Below, piece after piece: positions 33,339 through 40,735 of a stretch of 44,238 nt of DNA. Numbering within the stretch: position 1 is the stretch's first letter; every line of letters starts with the position of its first letter. The stretch is from assembly GCA_024405155.1 (NCBI GenBank), contig JAKSPC010000014.1, positions 1 to 44,238 of the forward strand. The letters are read 5' to 3'. The translations under genes and the position numbers were made by a program. The stretch comes from Lachnospiraceae bacterium. GTDB taxonomy: Bacteria; Bacillota; Clostridia; Lachnospirales; Lachnospiraceae. The notes beneath the pieces are model-generated. The model searched no databases and was not told the origin of the DNA. It worked only from the letters and a program-made list of their open reading frames with translations.

Positions 33339-33351
33339 TCACCTGAAATAC

Positions 33352-33380
33352 GACCGGCGGTGCCCTGTGTATCGCCGGTC
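33352..33380 (+). terminator. Hairpin after methylaspartate ammonia-lyase
   Basis: GACCGGCG (33352-33359) pairs perfectly with CGCCGGTC (33373-33380). TTGTTG follows, a weak T tract, so it may be a partial terminator or an mRNA-stabilising stem rather than a full stop. Confidence 0.5.
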
Positions 33381-33390
33381 TTGTTGCACA

Positions 33391-33500
33391 GTTCTCCGGG
33401 TGGATTGCGAGCTGTGCGTGCTTCGCAGCGAGTTTCGCAGCGAAGCGAGAACTGTCCGAAGCTGCGAACACGCACCGAAGCATGGTACCGCCCGGAGAAC
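33391..33500. repeat. Structured intergenic repeat, copy 2
   Basis: GTTCTCCGGGTGG (33391-33403) pairs with CCGCCCGGAGAAC (33488-33500). Inside, GTGCGTGCTTCGCAGC pairs with GCTGCGAACACGCAC, and the core carries TTCGCAGCGA twice. Its ends, GGATTGCGA and GGTACCGCCCG, match copy 1 at 10582-10678, while the interior differs. Confidence 0.75.
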
Positions 33501-33520
33501 GTGGCATCATTGGAGGCAAG

Positions 33521-34063
33521 ATGGAGAAGGGTCTGATACAACTGTATTACGGCGACGGCAAAGGCAAAACAACAGCCGCCATGGGTTCGGTGCTGCGTGC
33601 CGTGGGACACGGTCTCAAGGTGCTGGTCTTTCAGTTCTTAAAAAGCCCGGACGGCAGCGGTGAAGTAAAGATCTTAAAGACGCTTCCCGGCGTGACCTAC
33701 ATGGACAACACCGTGGACGCTCCCTTCCTCTTCAACCTCACCCCCGAACAGCAGGAATATTTCGCCGATCTCTACCGCGCGCAGTTTCGTGAACTTTGCG
33801 ATAAGATCCGTTCCGGCGAATATGATGTGGTGGTCCTGGACGAGCTCCTGGACGCCTGCAACTTAGGGATCCTCCCCAAAGAAGACGTGTGCCGCATGAT
33901 GGAAGAAAAGCCTGCGTGCACCGAGCTGATCATCACCGGTCACAGATACGACGGCTGCGACATCTCGCCCTATATCGAGAGAGCCGATTACGTGACCAAT
34001 TGTAAGAAAGAAAAACACCCGTTCGACCGGGGCGAAGGCTGCCGCGACGGGATCGAACAATAA
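33521..34063 (+). CDS. Cob(I)alamin adenosyltransferase, CobA/BtuR type
   Basis: This 180-residue P-loop enzyme transfers adenosyl from ATP to cob(I)alamin. It has Y-Y-G-D-G-K-G-K-T-T (P-loop residues 11-17), V-V-V-L-D-E-L-L, and I-I-T-G-H-R-Y. A longer frame starts at 33482 inside the structured repeat, but GGAGG lies before the ATG at 33521, and conserved residues begin there. It is placed between the glutamate mutase/lyase genes and the citramalate lyase genes, so it probably supplies the mutase cofactor locally. Confidence 0.9.
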   Translation: MEKGLIQLYYGDGKGKTTAAMGSVLRAVGHGLKVLVFQFLKSPDGSGEVKILKTLPGVTYMDNTVDAPFLFNLTPEQQEYFADLYRAQFRELCDKIRSGEYDVVVLDELLDACNLGILPKEDVCRMMEEKPACTELIITGHRYDGCDISPYIERADYVTNCKKEKHPFDRGEGCRDGIEQ

Positions 34064-34082
34064 ATATCAAAGAGGTTTTTCT

Positions 34083-34349
34083 ATGGAGATCAAGAAATCT
34101 GCCACTGCGGGCACCATGGAATCCAGCGACGCATTCGTAATGGTTTCCCCCGCGGACGAGCTTATCACAGAGATAAACTCCGTGGTCTATACGCAGTACG
34201 GCAAAGCCATTGAGGCATGCGTGAAAGAAACGCTGGCGTCACTTGGCGTTACCAAAGGAAAAGTAGCAGTGACCGACAAGGGCGCCATTGACTGCGTCAT
34301 CGCGGCACGTGTCGAGACAGCGGTAAAACGCGCGGGAGGTGAAAACTGA
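34083..34349 (+). CDS. citD: Citramalate/citrate lyase acyl carrier protein, gamma subunit
   Basis: This 88-residue CitD homologue has an N-terminal A-T-A-G-T-M-E-S-S-D like the A-x-A-G-T-L-E-S-G-D of known CitD. Ser14 is the expected attachment site of the phosphoribosyl-dephospho-CoA arm. It carries the acetyl/citramalyl group between subunits. It lies downstream of mesaconase and glutamate mutase genes, so the substrate is expected to be citramalate, giving acetate and pyruvate. CitC, CitX and CitG, needed to build and acetylate the arm, are not in the window. Confidence 0.9.
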   Translation: MEIKKSATAGTMESSDAFVMVSPADELITEINSVVYTQYGKAIEACVKETLASLGVTKGKVAVTDKGAIDCVIAARVETAVKRAGGEN

Positions 34350-35221
34350 TGAGACGTTCCATGCTTTTTATTCCCGGCAACACCCCCAACCTTCTGATGA
34401 ACGGTGACATTCTGGGTGCCGATGCCGTGATCCTCGATCTGGAAGATGCCGTTTCTCCCGCAGAAAAGGACTCCGCCAGGATCCTTGTGAGAAATATTTT
34501 AAAGAACCTCCGTTACCAGGGCTGCGAGATCATCGTCCGCATCAATCCCGTGGACACGGATTTCTGGCAGAAGGACCTGGATGAGATCATCCCCTTAAAG
34601 CCGGATCTCATCATGCCGCCGAAGAGCTCCTCCGGCGACTATGTGCGCACCGTTTCCGACTACATCGGCAAGCTGGAGGAAAAGTGCGGGTTCGAAAAGA
34701 ACACCGTAAAGCTCATCCCCCTGATCGAGACGGCGCTCGGCGTGGAGAATGCTTATGACATCGCCTCCGCCTGCGACAGAGTGGCCGCCATCTTCCTGGG
34801 CGCCGAAGACCTTACCGCAGACCTTCGCTGCGTTCGTACCAAAGAGAGCCGGGAGATCCTGTATGCCCGTCAGAGACTGGTGACAGCAGCCAGAGCTGCC
34901 GAAGTGGACGTTTACGATACGCCTTTCACCGACGTTGACGATCTGGAAGGACTTGTGAAAGACGCGGAAACCGCAAAATCCATGGGCTTTACCGGCAAGG
35001 CTTCCATTTCCCCCCGTCACGTGGACGGCATCAACACAGTCTTCTCTCCCACCGAAAAAGAGATCGCCTATGCGCACGAAGTCATGGAGACCATTGAACG
35101 GGCAAAGAAAGAAGGCAAGGGCGTGGTCGCCCTTCGGGGAAAGATGATCGACGCTCCCATCGTGAACCGCGCAAAGCGCGTTCTGGAAATGGAAAAGGCT
35201 ATTTTCGGAGGTGAAGACTGA
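34349..35221 (+). CDS. citE: Citramalyl/citryl-ACP lyase, beta subunit
   Basis: This 290-residue TIM-barrel subunit has R-R-S-M-L-F-I-P-G-N-T-P, D-L-E-D-A-V, I-P-L-I-E-T-A-L-G-V and the F-L-G-A-E-D-L-T metal-site segment. It cleaves the acyl-ACP intermediate (citramalyl-ACP to acetyl-ACP and pyruvate in this setting). Its ATG overlaps the citD stop (TGATGA), and its own stop overlaps the citF start in the same way, so the three subunits are translationally coupled. Confidence 0.93.
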   Translation: MRRSMLFIPGNTPNLLMNGDILGADAVILDLEDAVSPAEKDSARILVRNILKNLRYQGCEIIVRINPVDTDFWQKDLDEIIPLKPDLIMPPKSSSGDYVRTVSDYIGKLEEKCGFEKNTVKLIPLIETALGVENAYDIASACDRVAAIFLGAEDLTADLRCVRTKESREILYARQRLVTAARAAEVDVYDTPFTDVDDLEGLVKDAETAKSMGFTGKASISPRHVDGINTVFSPTEKEIAYAHEVMETIERAKKEGKGVVALRGKMIDAPIVNRAKRVLEMEKAIFGGED

Positions 35222-36633
35222 TGAGCAAATTAGTGGAAAACATTGGCGAAGCCATCAGAAAAACAGGTCTTAAGGATGGAATGACCATCTCCTTCCATCA
35301 TCACATGAGAAACGGTGACCACGTTCTGAACATGGTCCTTGAGGAAGTGGCAAAGCAGGGGATCAAAGATATCACCGTTAATGCCAGTTCCATTTTCGAC
35401 GTGCACGAACCCATCATCGATCACATTAAAAACGGCGTAGTGACAGGCATCGAGTGCAACTACATGGGCAGCAAGGTAGGGCATGCCATCTGCGAAGGCA
35501 TCATGGAAAAGCCCGTGATCTTCCGCACCCACGGCGGACGTCCCTCCGACATGGAGAAAGGGACCAGCCACATCGACGTGGCCTTCATCGCGGCTCCCAC
35601 TTCCGACGATATGGGCAACTGCACCGGTAAGATCGGAAAAAGCGCCTGCGGTTCCATCGGCTACGCTTTCGCGGATGCCATGAATGCGGACAAGGTAGTC
35701 ATCGTTACCGACAACCTGGTGCCCTATCCCCTGACAGGCGCTTCCATTCCGGAGGTCTACGCAGACTATGTCGTTGCCGTAGACGAGATCGGCGATCCCA
35801 AGGGCATCGTTTCCGGTACTACGAAGATCACCCGTGATCCGGTGGGACTTCGCATGGCAGAGTATGCCGCCAGGGTCATCGATGCTTCAGGCCTCCTGAA
35901 AGAAGGCGTGTCCCTTCAGACCGGTGCCGGCGGCGCAACGCTGGCCGCTGCCAAATTCATCAAGGAGATCATGCTGGAACGCGGTATCGTGGGTTCCTTC
36001 GGCATGGGCGGCATCACCGCCTACATGGTAGACATGCTGGAAGCCGGCTGCTTCCGCTCCCTCATCGACGTGCAGTGCTTCGATCTGGACGCTGTCAGGA
36101 GCCTTCGTGACGATCCCCGCCACATGGAAGTTTCCGCCACCCAGTACGCCGGCGTTTCCGGAAAGAGCGCTGCCGTGGATTCTCTGGACGTGGTGCTTTT
36201 AGGCGCCACCCAGGTGGACGTGAACTTCAACGTAAACGTGCACACCGATTCCAACGGCTACATCATGGGCGGTTCCGGCGGACATTCCGATACGGCAGCC
36301 GGCTCCAAGCTTTGCATCATCATTGCTCCGCTCACCCGTGCCCGTCTTCCCCTGGTGGTGGACAGAGCGCTCACCATCTCCACTCCAGGCAAGGACGTGG
36401 ACGTGGTAGTGACCCAGCGAGGCATTGCCGTAAATACCAGGTACGGAAAGAATAAGGAACTGAAAGAAAAGCTCATCGCCGCACACCTTCCGGTCTGCGA
36501 GATCGAAGACCTTAAGAAGAAGGCAGAGGAGCTTTCCGGCGTCCCGGCATCACTTCCCCTTTCCGACCGTGTAGTGGCAAAAGTGCTCTACCGCGACGGT
36601 ACGGAGATCGATACCATCAAAGCCGTAAAGTAG
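35221..36633 (+). CDS. citF: Citramalate/citrate:ACP transferase, alpha subunit
   Basis: This 470-residue protein is the CoA-transferase-like alpha subunit, exchanging acetate on the carrier protein for citramalate. Visible features are S-F-H-H-H-M-R-N-G-D-H-V, R-T-H-G-G-R-P, L-Q-T-G-A-G-G-A-T-L and G-G-S-G-G-H-S-D-T-A. Enterobacterial CitF is about 510 residues; this one is some 40 shorter at the N-terminus. It is the last gene of the operon, which ends at tandem hairpins (36643-36835). The citramalate assignment is inferred from the operon. Confidence 0.93.
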   Translation: MSKLVENIGEAIRKTGLKDGMTISFHHHMRNGDHVLNMVLEEVAKQGIKDITVNASSIFDVHEPIIDHIKNGVVTGIECNYMGSKVGHAICEGIMEKPVIFRTHGGRPSDMEKGTSHIDVAFIAAPTSDDMGNCTGKIGKSACGSIGYAFADAMNADKVVIVTDNLVPYPLTGASIPEVYADYVVAVDEIGDPKGIVSGTTKITRDPVGLRMAEYAARVIDASGLLKEGVSLQTGAGGATLAAAKFIKEIMLERGIVGSFGMGGITAYMVDMLEAGCFRSLIDVQCFDLDAVRSLRDDPRHMEVSATQYAGVSGKSAAVDSLDVVLLGATQVDVNFNVNVHTDSNGYIMGGSGGHSDTAAGSKLCIIIAPLTRARLPLVVDRALTISTPGKDVDVVVTQRGIAVNTRYGKNKELKEKLIAAHLPVCEIEDLKKKAEELSGVPASLPLSDRVVAKVLYRDGTEIDTIKAVK

Positions 36634-36642
36634 TCAAACGGG

Positions 36643-36760
36643 ATTTTCCATCCGCGAGCCCCTTTTTCGGCCTTCCGGTTGAAAAGAACCTCCGTCGCGA
36701 ACGCATGCCCGCCGGCATTTTCCATCCGCAGGCCTGTTTTTCGGCCTTCCGGTTGAAAAG
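36643..36760. repeat. Two 44-bp direct repeats before the citF terminator
   Basis: Near-identical 44-bp copies at 36643-36686 and 36717-36760 start ATTTTCCATCCG and end CCTTCCGGTTGAAAAG, 74 bases apart. Each can fold as an imperfect hairpin that resembles the terminator arm TTCCATCCG at 36793-36801. They look like duplicated, partly decayed terminator units. Confidence 0.7.
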
Positions 36761-36790
36761 ACGCTGCGGCGTGCCAATTGCAAAGGACAA

Positions 36791-36835
36791 AAATTCCATC
36801 CGAAAGCCTCAAAAATGGCCTTTCGGATGGAATTT
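36791..36835. terminator. Terminator of the methylaspartate operon
   Basis: AAATTCCATCCGAAAG (36791-36806) pairs perfectly with its complement (36820-36835), and CTTTTT follows on the plus strand. It also faces the convergent GH32-like gene ending at 36880. Confidence 0.9.
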
Positions 36836-36879
36836 CTTTTTCTGGTACTAATTTATTATACAGACCGCACGTCCGTACA

Positions 36880-38469
36880 TTATACATGGCTGCTATCATA
36901 AATGCTTCCCATGGACCATATCTTAAGATCTGAGATCTGCACTTCGCTTCCCATTGCCGTCAGACTGATCCCATCGCTGTCAGACCTTGAGGGATATACC
37001 ATCTGCATCACCACGTTCTGATGATTGGCAAACACTTCGATCATGCATTTGTCGATCACCACTCTCAGCTCCATCGTTCCGTCTTCATCAGCATCAAAAT
37101 ATGCCGTTTCCGGCACTCTGCCCCGCACGTCCGGACACAGAGAGGAAACCAGCGTGTCTATCGTTACGGCGTTGTGGGGGATCTTCGCGCCGACGGACAT
37201 GTAGATATTGATATCCGTGTATTCCGCCAGGTCGTCGCTTCTCAGCACCCGAAGCCGCAGCGCGCGGGCCTTTTTGAGATCCACCCTCATCTGAATGTCC
37301 AGTTTGTTTCCCCGGGCGGAAAGAACTTCCTCCGTAAACGGTTTCAGTGAAAGCTCACCGATCTCCGTTTCTTTCTCATGAAGGGAATCGACGGCTTCTG
37401 CCGGATCGATCCGGACCGTTCCCGAAGCACCGGGCGTCATATGATACATCAGACTGAAGGCGCCGTTTCGCGGCGGTACCTTCTTCGCGTCTTTCGTATT
37501 GAAGATCACGTACGCGCCGCCGTTTCCGTCGGACATGGCGCAGGGAGCCTGATAGCTGGAGCAGGCCCGCGGTCCGTGGTTGAACCGCATGGACCGTTCC
37601 GGATAGAACCTGTGTGTGTTTTTGTCAAATCCTCCCAGGGTCAGATAGGCACCGTCCAGGTGACTGAAGTTGAAGAGTGCGTACCCGTCTCCAAACGGAA
37701 CGAAATACGGACAGGCGCCGTCATTTCCTGCAGGGATCTGCGGAAATCCGCCCGGAGCAAGTTCGCCGATATAGGTCCAGTCCTTCAGATCTTTCGAAGT
37801 AAACATCTGTTCCACCATGATGTTTTTCGGATCTATGCCGCGCTTTTCCTGATCTCCGTAAAGACAGCCGGATAAGGAATAGTATCCCGTCTCGTCCTTC
37901 CACAGATACGGGTCGAACAGGCCGTAAGGACGGCCGCCGTTCGTTTCGGCATCCGGGAGGAGCGGGATCACCGGGTTTTTCGGCTCCTTTTCCCAATTGA
38001 GGAGCAGCGGGTCTTTTGCATACGCGATCATCGTCCCTTTCCATCGTCCGTGGTAGATGGCGACCACGCGGTCCTCTTCCACCAGCGTCGCCCCGCTGTA
38101 GCAGGCATACTCCAGGTCCGGATACAGCGCCAGCGGCAGGTCTTTCCAGTGGACCAGATCCGTACTGACGGCATGCCCCCAGTGAACACGGTGCGCGGAA
38201 TAGTCCGGATTCTCCTTCGGCGGAAACGCCTGATAAAAGATGTGATATCTGCCCTTCCAGAAACAGAGCCCGTTGGGATCGTTGATGATGCCGTCCGGGG
38301 AATAGTAATGAAAGACCGGATTCCACGGGCTGTCCTTGTATTTCTCCCGGTATTCCCGGTAGGCCTTCATCTGTGCGCTGGTCTTCAGTTTTTCCTTCTG
38401 TTCTTCCAGGTCTCCCTCAAAAATCTCCTTTTCGATGGAACTGGGTCGATATTCAATACAAGCTGGCAT
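36880..38469 (-). CDS. GH32-like two-domain protein with altered catalytic motifs
   Basis: This 529-residue protein has an N-terminal five-bladed propeller of glycoside hydrolase family 32 (fructan or sucrose hydrolases) and a C-terminal GH32C beta-sandwich (E-L-R-V-V-I-D-K-C-M-I-E-V-F-A-N). The nucleophile motif N-D-P-N-G (Asp64) is intact. The R-D-P motif reads F-D-P (Asp186 kept), and the E-C-P acid/base motif reads A-C-P (Ala252), so the expected general acid is missing. There is no signal peptide; a basic-acidic N-terminal extension of about 45 residues precedes the domain. GGAG lies before the ATG. It is separated from the glycyl-radical operon by repeat copy B, so a shared role is uncertain. 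Confidence 0.85.
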   Translation of the reverse strand: MPACIEYRPSSIEKEIFEGDLEEQKEKLKTSAQMKAYREYREKYKDSPWNPVFHYYSPDGIINDPNGLCFWKGRYHIFYQAFPPKENPDYSAHRVHWGHAVSTDLVHWKDLPLALYPDLEYACYSGATLVEEDRVVAIYHGRWKGTMIAYAKDPLLLNWEKEPKNPVIPLLPDAETNGGRPYGLFDPYLWKDETGYYSLSGCLYGDQEKRGIDPKNIMVEQMFTSKDLKDWTYIGELAPGGFPQIPAGNDGACPYFVPFGDGYALFNFSHLDGAYLTLGGFDKNTHRFYPERSMRFNHGPRACSSYQAPCAMSDGNGGAYVIFNTKDAKKVPPRNGAFSLMYHMTPGASGTVRIDPAEAVDSLHEKETEIGELSLKPFTEEVLSARGNKLDIQMRVDLKKARALRLRVLRSDDLAEYTDINIYMSVGAKIPHNAVTIDTLVSSLCPDVRGRVPETAYFDADEDGTMELRVVIDKCMIEVFANHQNVVMQMVYPSRSDSDGISLTAMGSEVQISDLKIWSMGSIYDSSHV

Positions 38470-38532
38470 CCCTGCTCTCCTTTATGCTTATGACCGTCAA
38501 GAAAAATAGAACAAATCTCACCTCAAAACCGG

Positions 38533-38797
38533 CATGTGAGCCTCTGAGCGGTTTGAGCCGTATCCGGCTCACATAAATGCTCAGAAAACTTTTGCCGATT
38601 TGGACCTCTGACGCCTTGACCCCCTCTCCGGCTCACATTGCTTCCGAAAAGTCTGCTGAAATTGTCGCAAAACAGTTTACATAACTTTCTGCATGTGAGC
38701 CTGTCGGCGCCAAACCACGTCAGCGGCTCACATCGCAGTTTTTTGCCTTTTTCAGCATGTGAGCTAAAATGGGCTTAAAGCGCTCTGCGGCTCACAT
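38533..38797. repeat. Dispersed element, copy B: four 42-bp CATGTGAGCC...GGCTCACAT units
   Basis: Units of exactly 42 bp begin at 38533, 38597, 38692 and 38756. The layout (64, 95, 64 bases between unit starts) repeats that of copy A (64, 94, 64), and the intervening sequence is clearly homologous. As in copy A, unit 2 has the degenerate left arm GATTTGGACC. It lies in the same orientation as copy A, between the GH32-like gene start and the kinase gene end. Confidence 0.88.
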
Positions 38798-38940
38798 CGC
38801 ATTCTTTTCCTTTGTAAAAGGAATCTCATGCGCTTGCGGCAGCGGGCGCGAGCAGAGCGAGCGGCCAGGCGGAGTTATGCAGACACGCAAGCCCGGAAAG
38901 GCAGCTGCTTACGCTTTCTCGCAGGCGGCTTTCCGGCTGA
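38798..38940 (-). terminator. GC-rich hairpins after the kinase gene
   Basis: CCGGAAAG (38893-38900) and CTTTCCGG (38929-38936) close a stem just past the kinase stop at 38941. A second, CTTGCG/CGCAAG, covers about 38833-38890. The minus-strand tract after them is not T-rich, so terminator strength is uncertain. Confidence 0.5.
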
Positions 38941-39693
38941 CTACAGACCGGACTCATGCAGGATCGAATACTCACCGCTGCTTTCCAGATACAGCATCAG
39001 GTCTGCAGGCATTGTATTCCGCAGACACATCCGCACATTATACATATCAGAGAAATCAACAAACTCTTCTGCGTCTTTTCGGGGGATCCCTGCACGTACT
39101 CTTCTGTCGATCAGCCTGGATCGAAGGAATTCCTGATCTGCCGAAATGCTGATCGTGTAATCGGCATACTTTGACAGATCTCTCCAGCCTTTCTCATTCA
39201 GAAGCAGATAGTTGCCTTCCAGGAGAACGATATCGGAATCCACGATCAGTGCATCTTCCACCGGGTCTTCTTTTATCCTGTCAAAATCAGGCCAGGTACC
39301 GGTTTTTCCTGCAGCAACTTCCCTGATCTTTCCTTCGAGTTTTTCAATATCAAACGTTTCCGGGCAACCTTTCACCTTTGCCATAAGGATTTCTTCTCCC
39401 TCGCGGAAAAGCGTATGGGTATCGAGATATGACTGGTACTTGTGGTATCCATCCATCCCCACCACTGTGATCTTCTCCATCCCCGGTATCCCGTCAGCCA
39501 TGCACGCCAGTACTTTTGTGAGAGTGCTCTTTCCTGCGGCAGGCGGTGCAGCCGCCATAACGAGTATCCGGCCGTTTTTCTGTTTCTGCAAAGCATCCAG
39601 CTTATGAAGAAGCGGCAGAAAGATCTCTTTCACATTCTGATCCGAGTATTTCGCCCGAACCGGCATGTTGTTTATCATCAGATCAAAAACCAA
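38941..39693 (-). CDS. P-loop nucleoside/sugar kinase-like protein
   Basis: This roughly 250-residue cytoplasmic kinase belongs to the uridine kinase/phosphoribulokinase/pantothenate kinase-like group. It has Walker A A-P-P-A-A-G-K-S-T-L, then V-G-M-D-G-Y-H, and V-L-L-E-G-N-Y-L-L-L. Relatives are annotated only as nucleoside/nucleotide kinase family protein. The frame extends to an ATG at 39750, deep inside the regulator gene. AAAGGAG precedes a TTG at 39693, which overlaps the regulator stop by 11 bases, so I chose the TTG; the ATG at 39678 is the alternative. As last gene of the glycyl-radical operon it may phosphorylate that pathway's substrate or product. Confidence 0.8.
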   Translation of the reverse strand: MVFDLMINNMPVRAKYSDQNVKEIFLPLLHKLDALQKQKNGRILVMAAAPPAAGKSTLTKVLACMADGIPGMEKITVVGMDGYHKYQSYLDTHTLFREGEEILMAKVKGCPETFDIEKLEGKIREVAAGKTGTWPDFDRIKEDPVEDALIVDSDIVLLEGNYLLLNEKGWRDLSKYADYTISISADQEFLRSRLIDRRVRAGIPRKDAEEFVDFSDMYNVRMCLRNTMPADLMLYLESSGEYSILHESGL

Positions 39694-40735
39694 ATCTACT
39701 GCTCTCCTTTCCTCTGCCGTCAATGAAATATACCTTAGGTTCCTGTACATGATTCATACTGTTTCGTTCTGCCAGACACGAAAGGATCCTTTTTGTCATT
39801 GATTCAAAATCCTGCTCCAATGAATAAATACCAAGATCATCAGCTTCGGGACAACGGTCAAACATGACCGCATGTCTTTTCACTCCCTTTGATCGGAAGT
39901 ATTTTTCCAAAACAGCGCCAAATTCGCCTATCGAATAAAGCACTCCGTCAGCCCCTTCCAGCTCATTCATGATTTCCTCCATCATCCTGTCCGGAAACCG
40001 CACATAACGATCGGAATACTTCCAGGGGATCCTGCAGATCCTGCCGTCCGGTTCCAATTCCCGGAAAAACTTCTCTCTTGCTGCTATATTTCCGATCCGC
40101 AGCTGTTCCCAGCCAACATATGCGATTTTCCGGCAGCCTGCTTTTTTCAGGATCTCATGCAGGCTCCGGATGGCATGCTTGTTATCGATGCATACGCAGT
40201 CTGCGTACGGGTTTTCCAGAGGGGAGTCAAAAAAAACCAGATTCATACCAAGTCCGGTCAGCTTTTTTAATTCGTGCGGGCAGATCTCCAGGTCTTCCGG
40301 CCAGATAACAACATTCCGGAAACCTTTTTCATAAATCTTAAAAAGGCAGTCACTCAGCGACGATCCATTTGCCGCCTGTTTATACATGACCAGGGAACCG
40401 CATTTTTCAGCTTCTGTCTGAAAAGCTCCCATGAATCTGGAGAAGAAATAATTCTCTGCAGGAGCCACAATGGTAATAACATCCATTTCCCGGTTTCGCG
40501 GGCCATAGTACAAAGACACTCTTGTGCCGCTTCCCTGCTGACGATCAACGATCTGTTCCTCTTCCAGAAGGTCTAATGCCTTACGCACGGTAACTCTGCT
40601 GACGCCCAGATCTTCTGCCAGTTTCCGTTCTGACGGAATATAATCGCCATCTGCATACACGTCATTATAGATCTGTCCGCATATATGCCGCCTGACCTTT
40701 AAATACAGTTTCTTCTGTTCAGCGCTTTCTGTCAT
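39683..40735 (-). CDS. GntR-family regulator with LacI-type sensor domain
   Basis: This 350-residue protein has a GntR winged helix at residues about 10-75 (Y-I-P-S-E-R-K-L-A-E-D-L-G-V-S-R-V-T-V-R-K-A) and a periplasmic-binding-protein-like effector domain after it, as in AraR. Such regulators bind a sugar or sugar phosphate and release DNA. Its start overlaps the glycyl radical enzyme stop by ATGA. The palindrome at 44057-44075, over the operon's -10 region, is the natural operator candidate, implying autoregulation and induction by the substrate of the pathway. Confidence 0.9.
   Translation of the reverse strand: MTESAEQKKLYLKVRRHICGQIYNDVYADGDYIPSERKLAEDLGVSRVTVRKALDLLEEEQIVDRQQGSGTRVSLYYGPRNREMDVITIVAPAENYFFSRFMGAFQTEAEKCGSLVMYKQAANGSSLSDCLFKIYEKGFRNVVIWPEDLEICPHELKKLTGLGMNLVFFDSPLENPYADCVCIDNKHAIRSLHEILKKAGCRKIAYVGWEQLRIGNIAAREKFFRELEPDGRICRIPWKYSDRYVRFPDRMMEEIMNELEGADGVLYSIGEFGAVLEKYFRSKGVKRHAVMFDRCPEADDLGIYSLEQDFESMTKRILSCLAERNSMNHVQEPKVYFIDGRGKESSRFGF

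Noticed and set aside
33395-33520. An N-terminal extension of the adenosyltransferase from 33482
   Set aside because: It would translate part of the structured repeat's right arm. GGAGG and the conserved domain start both support the ATG at 33521.
34083-36633. A true citrate lyase operon
   Set aside because: The subunits are CitDEF homologues, but they sit at the end of the methylaspartate operon and lack citC, citX, citG and a citrate carrier. Citramalate is the better-supported substrate; citrate remains possible.
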